DNA from: Lineus longissimus
Lineage: Eukaryota; Nemertea; Pilidiophora; Heteronemertea; Lineidae
DNA: 64,000 nt
Direction: 5' to 3'
Assembly: GCF_910592395.1 (NCBI RefSeq)
Contig: NC_088320.1
Coordinates: forward strand, 3,286,001 to 3,350,000
The translations under genes were made by a program, and so were the position numbers. Each line of letters begins with the position of its first letter. The first letter of the stretch is position 1. This document shows positions 48,651-61,500 of the stretch, in pieces. Under the pieces are notes generated by a model. That model had not been told where the DNA came from, made no database searches, and was given only the letters and a program-made list of their open reading frames with translations.

Positions 48651-50919
48651 GACTATAATGCACTCGAAAATAATCCTAAGTTTGAACAGCGTTGAGAACT
48701 ATTTCGATCAATTAAGTGTGAACGCCCTCAACGCATTTACATGTAGATGTACTAAGATATAGGACTAATGTTTAAGTACAACTCCTGAAAGGACCGTACA
48801 GTAGTTGATGAAAGATGATGAATTGACGAAATAATAGGGAAGGCAATTACCGCCGTAAAGCGGAACTTTAATAGGTAAAGCCATTATCTTTAAGCGCACA
48901 TTGTAACGGTAATTTACGTCACAAAGCTTGTTAATTATGCAACTGAACTTGATTTGAACTATTTGCTGATTTTAAGAAGTATGTGAGTAAAATGGAGGCT
49001 GAAGTGGATAGATCTTAAGGTTCAGTCAGAAGAAAAGGGCAAATGATTGTAAAAAAAAAGAATTCTGCTCTTATAGGCAACCTGAAACAGCCATTTGCAA
49101 TCGAATGATTTGGAACCTCTATTAAATCATGATTTGATATTGTCGAGTTACAATACCTGTAACATATCTTCTGATTATGTCCTCCATTAGGAGGTTGGTT
49201 TAACTATTCATGAGATCTTAGAGGTAGAATAGCTGCAAAATGACAGGAAAGCGCAAATAAATCAATTTAAGGAGGTCCATTCTCGGCGCTATAGCCAAAT
49301 GACTCAGTGCCATCTCTATAAAGGGTAATTCACAAAAAATGGCCATGATGCGAAAACCTCTATCACGACTCGCCAGTCAATTTCGGGCAATCCCAGAGTC
49401 CCCAAAAAGATCATACATTTACCCCTCAAAACTATAGTATGCTTGAATATCTGCTTTGGAGCATGCCTAAAGGTGTGACTGTATCACTTACCATCTTACC
49501 CCAACACGTCCAACTGAAATCACCACCTTACTGACAGGGTGACTTCGGAGCCTTCTGTGACAAGACTGTAACCTTCTTGGCAAACAAGGCAACTCCTTAT
49601 TAGAGCTGGCTAATATACAAACTTGAAGGTTCGTCCCTTTTTATGTAATCAACATCAAAGGGATGGCAGATTCCTTCTCTGATTGAACTACAAATCTTGT
49701 TACAATAAAAGGCAATTACTGTGAATTCCTTATGAACTGAGGAAGTAGCCCCGTATTCATTCCGAATGATCACTGGCAGGTCTCTTAATTTTTCTCGGTG
49801 GTATTCTCCTCATCGTTCACCTGCCAGTATAATCGTTTCTTAAGACTACTTGTATATACATGACTTGGGGACTCCATTATATCGCCAATGTCAATGACAG
49901 GTGGCCCGGAGGCGTGTTGTCATGGTCAGAGGTATGTGGTTGAACCAGTGCTAGGGTAAGAAGGTGATATTTATGGAGTGCAGTATATCTGTTGGCCGAA
50001 AAACCTTTCATGGTTTTACTGAAACTCAAAAACCTTTACGTATATTTCTAAATGTGTACTCATCGCCTCCTCCAGGTCTAGTGTGTTCAATAATTTTGTA
50101 AATCACTTTAGGATTGTTAGAATAAACTACATTTCTAAAATAACGTACATCTAGTAATTTCTATTGGTTAATTTCAACAGAAGACGTCTGGTAAGAAGTT
50201 CTCTGCTTCCTCCAAAGGTAAGCGATATTGGTTAGACTTGTGACTCACCACAGTGGTTCCAGAGCTCTGTAAGACCGATCGAGAAGTGAGAATGAGGGGG
50301 CAGGGTCTCCGGCACAGTGTCTTTCGGCGGCAAGTAAGGGTGGCTCCTCAATAAGTCATGGCCGAAATATCGAAGAGGGAGTCGCACCGTCATGAAGTTG
50401 CAGAGAGGGTTTCGTAAATGGCAAAGTTACTCCGGTAGATGTGTAGAGAGTGATTTCTCTGTAGTACTCTGATATCAGTTCGCTGTAACTCGCCAATTAT
50501 ATTTAAGCTTCAACTTCGAGTCCACAAGATTATTGGTAAATTTGAGATTTTATCTCTGTCAAAGCAAAACTGGAGGAAAGATCTAATGAGTACTGCTTCG
50601 GCATCAATATATGACGAGATTAGTCAGCATCAGTGTACTTTGTTTAATGCAGAGTGCGTTCTCAATATCCCAGTGATAGTGTTGACAATGTATTTTCCTG
50701 ACAGATTGGCTTACGTCATGAACTAGTAGTAGTCGATAATTGTATGGAAGTAGAGATTGGCTTCTTGAGATACAATTCCTTGAGATAAATTCAGAAATAT
50801 ATCATCTCCCCAAAGATCAAGATTTATTGATGAAGATGAAGATTTATGGATTCGTTTCAATTTCCCTCGTTGAGTATGCATATATTCTGAACTGTCATCT
50901 TCATGGTCGATTCTTTAAG

Positions 50920-51240
50920 TTCAAGGCTTTAGGTTCAAGGTCTTCAACGAATAAGGACCCAAATCCACAGATAGAATCCAAAAATATATTTAGCCTATAC
51001 AAAGCAGAAATGGTGAGAAATCGGTTCAAACCAGTAGAGAACACGATAAGCATAAGACACAGCAGCTCAAGGATGTCCTTCCTTTTTTCACTCCTTCTTT
51101 CCGTCGATTTTTTCCTATTCTCTCAGTCAAGTCTTTGGGGCCAAGGTTCTTTGAGCAAGGACCCTGCAGATACCAGGAAGTAGCTTCAAATTGACTAATA
51201 GTCTGAGCAATCAATAAAAACACAAATGGCAAGAAATCGG
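50920..51240. repeat. Diverged tandem duplication, period about 204-216
   Basis: The unit around GGTTCAAGG...AATAAGGACCC...CAGATA...AAATGGTGAGAAATCGG (about 50935-51024) recurs as GGCCAAGG...CAAGGACCC...CAGATA...AAATGGCAAGAAATCGG (about 51138-51240). The anchor AAGGACCC is offset by 204 bases and the anchor AGAAATCGG by 216, so there are small insertions. No coding sense is apparent. Confidence 0.5.
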
Positions 51241-54200
51241 CTCTGAACACTAAAAACACGACACGTCAACGACAAGTGCTGGTGGTATTGACAGAACAAC
51301 ACTTCTTGCTTGCTAGGTTGCCTCCTAAGATTGCTTCTTCCTTAGGTTTTTATATCCATCAAATTGGCTAAAGCATATCCACGTAAGGATGACAGCCAGA
51401 TAGAAAGGAAATAGAGATAGTGGTGGATGTTGAAGCGCAGAACGAAAGAAACGAGAATGTTAGTCTTTGGGCTAGCAAAGACGCTCTATACTACCAGAAC
51501 TACAAAGGTCTGTTCCGTATCTTATTCTGTACATGCCAAACAGGACACGTCAAAGTCTATATCATATCAAGGCTATGATTTTATGGTAATAACTGACCTA
51601 CCTGTTCGCCTGACGTCCCTGTTCCCATGTGGCAACACGTACCCCCGCTTGGTCGAAACCTTTCTCTTCTTCTTTTTCTTCCGAATTATGAAAAGGAACA
51701 TTGCGAATTCGTCACCGTTCAGAGCACTTGATAATGACGATAGGACACTATGTCTTCTTCAGCCTGATACGCCCTGAAAGCTCCCAATAGTTCTCACAGA
51801 TCACTTGTTCAAATATTGTACAGCACACCATAAACTTTCCGTGCACTCTCCACAATGTCCTGCGCCACGCCGTTCTTTGACTTGCCACATAGGGCTGAAC
51901 AATACCAGTACAATATCACAATCGCCAAGATATCACTATCTCTGGCTTCGACATGCTCCAGAAGTCACCAATACCCGGCCATTATGTCCACAATTGATTT
52001 GAAATCCTATTATCACGAAGTTCATATCGGCCGATATCATCCCTTCTTTTCACTGCTTCATCATCTGCTTGTTTCATTATTCATGTTTACGCCTCAAACG
52101 ATCCTGGTGTATGTGCCTCCCAGCGACGACTTCATGGTCTGCCTGTACCTCAACGAAAACTTTGACAGATCCGCACCACGGCGGTGCTCACCATATTGTG
52201 GAAGATCGACTGTTGGTCTGGTGGATACTGACTGCAACCTAAAGGTTCCGTACATACATAGGTGAAGTTTCGTGATTTCCATTCCACACAGTTGTTCTTA
52301 TTGTATGGACGGAAAAGACACAGTCTCGTCTCCTCCGGGCTATAATGGTACTGGTATTACATGTACCAGGTCGCAATTCGTTATTTCACCCGCCGCAAGA
52401 GAAAATCGAAGTGATCCAAATGTACTGATACCTGTGAGGAGACAGTTTATCTTTCCGCAAGCGTCAAGAGATATATATATACCTTTAATTTTTTGTTCGT
52501 GTGAATATAACCGTCGTCATCGAAGTGCATGACCTCTGTACAAAACCTTTACTCAAACAATTCAAATTTTGAATAGTCGATTCATTTAGATAACGGACAT
52601 AGGTCCGTGCTTAGAGTTATCCGACATACGAATCGTATGCAGTCTGATCACGAACTCCATCCTGAAATAAAAAAAACAGTTCCCTCCGGTTGTCCTCGTG
52701 CATTAGTCGTTTAATTTGCAGATAAGACAGAATAGACGGGCTGGAGTACATAAACCCAACACTCGCGTCCCCTCGAGAATGCAGTTGTCATAGTAATATC
52801 GTGACCCTTTTACCAATAGCCATTACTTGATCAAATCACCATTTAACCATGACCAAACCTAATTAGGTCAAAAAGATATAATGAGGCTCAGGAAAATGAT
52901 CGCATCCGATACCAATCTCCGTCACAGAGTTTGTATGACAGTCACTCGTTGTTGTTTGAGATTCACTTTTCAAACCTCGGAGGGTCTACTCACTCTTCAT
53001 AGCAGAGGTTACGTTTTGGTCAGGTTCTCGATTATTGCAATCGTAACATCCCCATACCATACTTAAATCACGTACCAACGCTGAAAAAACTACGTTCCAA
53101 TGACGTTTGTTTCGACTTTTTATACCAAACTTGTTTATATAATGTTTATTTATCTTGCCTCGCAACATTTTGAGATCGCTGGATCCCGATGGTGGCGACG
53201 AAAACGCATGAGAGTCAGGATGGTATTTACTAGAAACCTCAAAGCGACACTGATGCATCATTACTGATGGGTTCCCACATTCATTTCGGCGAAGGTTATA
53301 AGCATTCATTGCAAGTACATGTATCTATATTTCTGTGTCCCACTGTGGTCACCTTATGAAATATTCACTGAGTTGAAGGAACTGAACGGCAGGGGTTCGA
53401 GGGGGCGTCGTAATCAATCTTTTACAAGCATCGCCAAAGATGCCGCGTCAGCCCCTTCCATTTTATCAATGGATCAAGATTAGAATTATTACCGTTGGCT
53501 TCATCAGGAAGTGGAGCATGAATAGGCCAGTATGATGTCAACCGGCTGTATCACTACTTTCGTCTGAACTTCATATATACTGGACAACAATGCATATGTC
53601 ACAAGAGCGGAGAGTTAGTGGCAATGTACTCACAGACGACAACTCAGTTGTCCGATCATTTTAGGTAGGAGGTTGCCGATTTCATCATTCTCCTTTGCAT
53701 AGCCGAAACTATATTTCTGGAGAACGTGGTTCCGTCTCTGGCTGAATGATTGGTCGCCATTTCAGCTGAATGTGCTGGAATCTGCAAGAGGTTGATGCGG
53801 TACTTTTGAGTCGTGGTTGGAAGAATCAATCCAAACATACGTTTTTGTAATTTTATCCTCAAAGAGGGTACGAACCTATTGCGGACGCTACTTTCAGTCC
53901 TATTACCCTGCGAGACCGCAATGTCTAATGTAACATGGACGCAAATACTAGCAGAGAAAATATGCCTCGCTAGTACATGCAGGCCTCATGTACGACTGCT
54001 GAGGATCTGCATCTGCAGTCGATGGAAGGGCCATCTTGCGGGATGCGATCTCACTAAACAAGATCGACTACAATCACGTGGAGCATCATACGTCTTGAAT
54101 ACTATCACACTACTTCGGAGAATGGTGTAACGTGGCAGATGTGCAGGGACGTATCTACGTGATTATAGGAATGGATTCTGAGGTTGTGAGGCCGCTGTTT

Positions 54201-54630
54201 GGGGCACATCATGAATAGGGGTTTCTGACCCAATCTTGTGATGGGAGTGAATTAGGACAGAGGGGCTGAGGCTGCAGGTCCCCCATTCGTTTACGTTGGA
54301 TACCCACGCAGGTAACTTACATAGACCTATCCTTCGAGTGCTTGATGCTTTCGATTACTATACGCGATAGGCTTACCGGATAAGTCCGGTGCAATCTTAG
54401 TGGCAGCCGCGCATGTTAGCCTAGCATCTTGTGCAATGCATGCTTCCCAGGGGGCATGCTTCCTTGTGCTGATTATTTAGCATGTTAGTTACATAGGCTT
54501 GGCGGCAACGTCAATGAACTACAGAGTGCATTTTACCCGGTATTTGATTACGGTAGATTGTTTAGTGTAGACATCCTGGGGTTACAGAGTTGGCCCGGAA
54601 GTTGTGACGGTACGCTTAAGACAATTGGAG

Positions 54631-54705
54631 ACTGCTAAAATGTGGAATCGGGAATGATTGCATCCTCGCTTTGCCAGTTTGCTGATTCCACATTATTTTA
54701 GCAGT
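54631..54705. repeat. 19-bp hairpin (foldback)
   Basis: ACTGCTAAAATGTGGAATC at 54631-54649 pairs with GATTCCACATTATTTTAGCAGT at 54684-54705, with one 3-base bulge in the right arm and a 34-base loop. Either strand could form it. It may be a tiny foldback element; the loop is long for a microRNA precursor. Confidence 0.5.
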
Positions 54706-56119
54706 CGAGTACAATAGTGTAGCCTATTAGGTACCAGCTGGTCTGTCATCATCTGGTCGATTGAATGTATACAAAATTAATGTAACAGCCATTGGGGATC
54801 GTAGTAGTGCAGCAAAAATAGAATATCTAGGCCTTGTCTATCTGTGAAAATGATTGTTAATTGGCCGTTGTAGGCAAGGCCCAGTGTTTCATTTTGCATT
54901 CAAAAAAGGTCACATGCCAGTATGATGTTAGTTCTTATTTCGAGCCCAGCTGACGATCATGAAACAATTAATATATGTAGATGTAAAATGCATGCATACC
55001 CGAATGTAGTCATGGATTGGAACATAATAGCTCCATCATAATCATTTATATCATGGCACTAATTAATTCACCGCACATTGGCCTATATTTCTGGACCAGT
55101 TATATGATAGACCTGTTCTTTATCATCGCCGATAACTAGCCAAGTGCAAGGTATATAGTATGTTAGTCTTTTATATATCGACACTGTCCACCTTTCCCCT
55201 CGTTCATTTTTGATACTCAGTGGTGGTACAGGGAAATAGAAATGCAGTTATACACAATGCCGTCGTGCATATTATTATGCATACGAATTTGCTGAAACTT
55301 GGTATACACACCGACAGTGTTGAAATATTTGTATGCAAAATATGGGTTAGATAGGAACAATGTGGACAGCTGGGGAGATGTGTTGAGGGTTTTTTATATA
55401 GTGAATGATAAGAACGGGCAAAATAGATGAAAAAACACAGGTCTTTGATGACACCGCAGACATTCGTACTTAGTACTATGTCGTGGTTGTGCAAACCTGC
55501 CTTTCATACGAATCCTACTGATCCTTTATTTGTTGCCATCTCCTGATCTATCATTTGTGTCGAAGCATAACCCCTATCATGTTCATGTTGATCAATATGT
55601 CCCATAGTCTATCAGCAAGTGCTGTGATTTCTAAAAGATTTCACATTTATCACGAGGGCTTGTTTGTCATTCTTAGACATAGCGCTCTTGGTATAGCTGA
55701 CGACATGATGAAGATAGGTCGCCATGGTAACAGCGACGCTGCTGCTGATGGAAAATCCGCTTGGTATTGCTTCTGATACCCTGGCGTAATACGGCGATTT
55801 TTCTTCCGAGGACACTTCTTGGTAAAGCTCCTTACCGGTAAAGTACCTATACCAGTCCTGCAGTCAATAAACAAGTTGGCAAGAGAAAATAGGAAATCAT
55901 CAATAGACAATAGACAATACACATTAGGCAATGTACAATAGAAAGAGGAAATGAAAATAGACCAAAAGCAACAGAATCTTGGTTTAGGATACGACACCTG
56001 TGTACATATACAAACAAAGCAGCCATTTATTACCATACCATCTCGATCTCTCATCTAGTAGTACTAATGTATCAAATTCACTCGAATTATTGTATCATTC
56101 TCATTTCTTCTCTGTATTA

Positions 56120-56725
56120 CAAAATGACAAAAGGTCAAATTCTAGTCAAAAAAACAAACTCGGAACCTACAGAACTTTTAAAACTGAGTACCAATTTGAG
56201 CCCTACCTTAATGTTCCAAAAAACAGGGGGTTGTTTTCAAAAATGGCTAAGTTTCGCCTTAGCAATCACAACCTACTCATCGAAAAAGGTAGACACTTGG
56301 TACTCAGTTAGAAAAGCGTCTCTGTCCTTTTGGGTGTAACGTTGTCGAGGACGAGTTTCACTTTTTTGCACGATGTCCCTCTAACAATAAATTAAGAGAC
56401 GAGTATCTCACAAGTATAAATTTTTATAAATGTAGTCAATTATTTTCAAATCTGGATTTTATTTCTATTATGAGTAGTACTGACAGTAAGATTATTTTAG
56501 ATACCGCTATTTTTATCTCGAAAGCCTTTGAAGAAAGACAAACAGCTCTTCAGGGGCACTAATTGATAAGTCATTGTGGTCTTATTTTAATTACCATATA
56601 CATGTGTACATGTAATTTTTTAAAAATATTTTTGTATGTGTTGTATTTGTATATATGTACTGCCATACTGTCTTATCCTTTGATAGTTGTGCAATAAATT
56701 GAATTTGAATTTGAATTTGAATTTG
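56120..56725 (+). mobile_element. 5'-truncated, inactive LINE 3' end (CR1/L2-like)
   Basis: The stretch codes for the C-terminal end of a non-LTR retrotransposon protein, in two frames broken near 56300: first a FEPYL... AKFRLSNHNLLIEKGRH block, then a zinc-knuckle-like RLCPFGC ... DEFHFFARCP block and a helical tail ending at a stop near 56561. A 3' tail follows with AATAAA and four tandem GAATTT units (56700-56725), as at the 3' ends of such LINEs. Endonuclease and reverse transcriptase domains are absent, so it is a dead, 5'-truncated copy. The exact family is not certain. Confidence 0.65.
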
Positions 56726-56946
56726 GTATCATTTCAAACATTATCCTATCAAAAATACATACTAGTAGTATAGACAACTGTTGTAAATGTAAACATTATG
56801 AAACACATGACCTAAAATGTGACCCTGTCTGGCAAAACCTGACCAAGTCGCACAGAAGATGACCCAAAATGATACCAGGAGATAATGGAAGAAATATAAT
56901 GTAATCAGATTTCACAGAATGCAGACGTGACTCGTGGCTCTTGGAC

Positions 56947-57309
56947 TTCTCACCAACTTAGTTGGAATTTTAATTCATAACAGGAATCCAGACCAGGTAA
57001 CTGATACTTTGCCCGATTGGTTGGAGTTGCTGGCTGCACTACCGACTTGTTCTATTTCTCGACGACATCTTTTGTTTATATAAGGATTTTTTTGTTTATA
57101 TAAGGAGTGTGGGGTAGAAATTTCCCCGTGTGATTCAGTCAACAACATAGTTGGGCCATATTTTGACTCTTTATCTTTATAGACTAAATATAGTGCAGGA
57201 CCTAAATATTGCTGGGATTATGTCTTTCGTGTGAGTGGGTGAACGACTCTCAACTTCCAGTCACCTGTGCACCTGTTCTTAATTTTAAAACCAACTAAGT
57301 TGGTGAGAA
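56947..57309. repeat. Inverted-repeat pair, possible MITE
   Basis: TTCTCACCAACTTAGTTGG at 56947-56965 is perfectly inverted at 57291-57309, and similarity continues inward (GGAATTTTAATTC against GGTTTTAAAATTAAG). Each arm holds a near-palindrome CCAACTTAGTTGG. The span is 363 bp without coding capacity. A tandem 20-base doublet around TTTGTTTATATAAGGA lies inside at about 57066-57105. No target duplication was seen. Confidence 0.5.
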
Positions 57310-58585
57310 ATCCCTCGTGTGTAGCGGGCTTAACCTGCAGTGCTACACCAGTAAAACATGTGGTGCACAGCGTGGTACGAGTATACTAGTATGTACATGG
57401 TGGTAAGTTTGTGAAGAATTATTGAATGACTCGCTCATTCTATACTAATATTGATGCATATTAATGCAAACTATACGCAATGAGTAATTAATGATGAAGC
57501 AAGGCCGTATGCAACGGTGAGGGACAGTTTACACCTGGTCTAGTAAAACATGGTACAGGTATCACTGGGGTAAATATCGTAATATGTCCATCCACCGTCG
57601 TTGTGCGTATATTCATCATTCAGGAGAGGAGGAGACTTTAGGACTGATATTCACCGCCAATAAGTCGGCATGCTAACCTGCCCGCAGCGACCAGTAAATC
57701 GTGAATAATGTAGTGAGCAAAGTGGTAATATTATTATCGGTAAAAGGGTTGCGATTTTTTGCTCCATCCTATTCAGTTGACTGCTCGAGCGAACGATTGT
57801 ATGTTGTGGCCAATTTACATGCACATGTACATGGGGCGATGTACGTGGTGTACGTGGAATGCTCGTTTTGTTTTAATTCAGAAACAAAATATTGAAAGGT
57901 GTACTTCAGCTAATAGAGTGGCGCCGGTATTATGATGCATGGCATTTATTGTGCTGTAGAGGGGTTTCACGTGTCGTCATCACCATCCCTACGCATCCAG
58001 TGATTTTCAATATACTCCCCCTCTCGAGGTAGGAACAGAGCAAAAACCTGATCTCAGGATGCGTCATCAACTGCCATGTGGGTGGGGCAGACAAAATGAC
58101 CATGACAGCATTTGATTCAGTTAAGTCAGGCACGACTAATCACTGTTCTGCCCTCCAACATGGCTGACCGTGAAAACACTCTATATGATTGAGTTGGGTG
58201 AAGAAGGAAAATGACACTTCTTGAATGTTTCGGCCAAAATCATGGGGAAAAACTAAACATATTTGGTGTGACTTAATTCCCCCCTCTCCCTGTTAGCTCT
58301 CCCCGGCTTATGAATGACCACTTATACTGTCAATCTGTAGAATCCAATTAGGGTGTGGCAATGTTACGCTTGTGGTTTAAGTACCAAGAAGGTTTCCGCC
58401 TGGGAAGTCTCCATGCCATAGCATTGCATGCACTGTATTCACATATAGGCCTACATGTATCCGATCATTTTATTTGTAGGCGCTGGTCGCTGTCCTTGCC
58501 GCGGTCAACCCGTCCGTCCTGATCAGCCCTTCTTAGGTCTGTCGTTTGCTCATCATTATCCTGTTCAACAATCATCATCGGCACC

Positions 58586-61500
58586 ATGGCAAAGAAACTG
58601 AAGAAGACTTTAGCCAGGTAAGTTTTGTGCGAAGACATCGAACCACTCGCCTTACCGTACAGGGTGTGTCATACTCGACGTTTTTACTAATTTATTAAAA
58701 GCCTTCCACATTCACGGTGTATTTCCCACAGACAGTTGCCTTGTGAGGAATACGCAGCGGTAACACTCAGCTGTGGAGGAAGGCCTCTACTACTCTTGTA
58801 TTTTGTGACCAGTGGCTCCCTTTGCGTTAGGGAATTTCCGCAAATCCCCCGAAACGTCCACGTGAACGCCTATCCCATTGTCCGACTTCGTTTTCACGAG
58901 GTCAAACAATGGGATAGCCGCTCTCGTTGGTGTTTTGTCAGTATTGCGTGACTTCCCGTTACACACGAATTCTTTCCTCTTGAACTGCAATTGTATTTGA
59001 GTTTAATGAATTTTTTTCGTTAAATAATTTTCTCGTTAAACCGTGATTTACGTTAAATGTCAGTACTATGTTAGTTTAATAATACATGTTGTATTTGACG
59101 GTAATCGCTTTGTACCGCAACAACAATATAAACTGCCTAATCCCGTGTTAACGGTATAATCAGATTATATATTTCTACGAATGGCTCCAATGCAGAGTCT
59201 ACGATTAGCTTCTGAACTTCATGAGGTTAGCTCTCTCACCGCCCAATCATGATAGCAGTTAGATAGATTAAACATCATGCACACTACGCATCAACCTAAA
59301 TACCGTTCAACCGGAGACCTTTCAGAACGCCATTGTCGATACCGGTCAAGATGGCGGCCACCGGTGTTCGGTTGTTGGATACGACTGTTCACCTCGGTGT
59401 CTTCCCCGAAAAAGAAGAATCACTCACTCATTTTATCTACGTATTGATAACAAAAAACGAGAATTGGCTAGATTCGACATCAATGTGCCAGTTTTCAATG
59501 AATCTGTCCGAAAATAGCTATCACTTTTCAAGATGGCGGTATTTGTGAAATCCCTTGCGATGATGATAATGATAGGTTAAGCGGAGGAGGAATATAGTAT
59601 GATACTGCATGTTTGTTCTTTAAAATAGTTGCATAGCAACTGTACGAGTAAGAGTCACATTCCATTTTCTTTTTCTTTTCCTCGCCCCAGCCCAGCTAAT
59701 CCGAGTATTATTCAACTAGAGCCCCTCGCCCCAAAACCCAATCTCTCTAACACGTGCGTATATAATAATCGTTCTGCTTAAATTAGATCACCTCTATTTG
59801 CACCTTTGCACAAATAAAAAAAAGGGGAAGATGCACGCCTTATAATATCAGGGGAGACACCTACTATAGAGAGATGGAACTAAATGTTGTTCAATCAACC
59901 TACATTTTCACCTTAACCAAGTTATCCGATTCTACTTATTTCGATCCTCGGACGGTTATGGTTTGGTCGAGCATAGATACTCTTTCCCTTTGTCTTAACG
60001 ACTTTATGAATAGGGAATACAAGTCCACTATTCAAGCTGGTTCCACAGTCAAGTAGTTCCTCTTGTGCTAGGTAGGTGGCTCTCCGGGTATTTTAAGAGG
60101 CTGAATGGTTCGTTCTCTGCTAGTGATATGGCCATGATGTATAATTGCCAGTATAAATTGTAATACAGCAGCCGTACTGGGAAAACTATCTCGTGTCATT
60201 GTTCTGGATTTGCTCCACGAGAATTCCGAAAACACTGCCAGAGCTCGTTTCCCCAAATTCACCTTCCATGCTGTAATGACCCTATTATACCATATTGCTA
60301 CTATTGCATATGAAATATAAACTGGATTAGATTACCAGCACCGATTGTTGGTGGTGGACGAACCATTTTTAACAAGATCGTGGCCACACACGCACACACA
60401 CCAACGCACGCGAGTACGCTTACTTTGTACTTAACTCTTTTAAATGTTACTTATCATCCTCAAATGTAAACTTTATGTGTTCTTTTTCTCAATTTCATCT
60501 ATTGTAGCCATCTTGCACTTAAGGGAGATTGTTAAAGGAGTAGTGGATTTCCGATTCATTGTGTTTATTCTTTTCCTTTTTCATTTCTAGACTATACACA
60601 ATGAAAAATCGCAGTGTGTTTTCCTCTTTCAAGCACATGTAATATTGTCTAAGACAATGTACATTGTACATTTATTCTAGCATAAAAGTTATTTGATGAA
60701 TTGACACTGAAAGGTAGAAATACCCCATGGAAGTTTGGTATTTTTAGTTAGGGAAACAGAACACGTTTCCAACAATAGTAGAAATGACGTTATTACCGCC
60801 ACATCGGCCACTCACCCCGAAGCACTGAATAATACATGACAGTGCAAATTTTCATTAATAATTGATATCAACACAAGTCAAACCTTTTTGAAGTGGTTGA
60901 AATGGGAAATATTCTATCGATTATGGCCCTCAGCCAGAAAGCGTAAAGTTAAGTATGAACTACGAGAGTCATTTGGTACCAGAACCCCTTTACGGAGGAC
61001 TGGCTGTGTCGTAGTTGCAGCTGCAGAAGGAAAAGTCGCGTGCACTGAATGACGAATTCTTGAGAAAAAACATCACTGAATTAATTGCATTCAAGTTGAC
61101 ACCGCTCGTATTGTCAGTGAAATGAAAATGTGCACTTGGTCTGACCTCACGAGAATCGGCGATATCTCGTTGTCCTCAAATCGGGGTTCGACCCTCTGCA
61201 CTTGAACATGCGCACGCTTGTTTTAATTGCGAGAAAGTACTTGTAATTGTTTACTCGGAGTTCGTGAGTGAACATGAGTGCACACGAGAGCGTGATTTGT
61301 GAAGACTGACCTGGCTGATTACACAACGGGCAGTCATCGGTAGGCAATATTCTGCGTGGGAAGCAGCGCGTTTATGGTCTGTGTTGAAAGGATTATCGAA
61401 TGTGAAATCAGCAAATTCTGTTTTTGCTCGAGGTGATACATACTCGAAATTTAGCGGATGTTTTGACCCAATCACGTCCAGCCCGAGTCGTGATTGGCCT

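Larger units (their letters stand above)
48136..58585. other. 10-kb stretch without a recognised gene between two divergent GT31 genes
   Basis: It holds the untranslated upstream exons and promoters of the flanking GT31 genes (acceptors at about 48158 and 58536), a YY1-type motif at 48637-48650, a diverged tandem duplication (50920-51240), a hairpin (54631-54705), the 3' end of a LINE (about 56120-56725) and an inverted-repeat pair (56947-57309). The longest open frame, at 50740-51183, lies mostly inside the duplicated repeat and resembles nothing. No third glycosyltransferase (DDD motif) was found. Confidence 0.5.

Noticed and set aside
50740-51183. 147-residue open frame
   Set aside because: It runs through a diverged tandem repeat, is low in information and resembles no protein.
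59333-59548. Short frame starting MAATGVRLLD on the plus strand
   Set aside because: No family resemblance and no clear donor; the ATG lies inside a YY1-like AAGATGGCGGC motif, so the frame is probably accidental.
61180-61205. tRNA-like B box (GGTTCGACCC)
   Set aside because: The flanking bases cannot form a T-stem and no A box or anticodon arm is visible. The same holds for TTCGA-type boxes near 669 and 39376.
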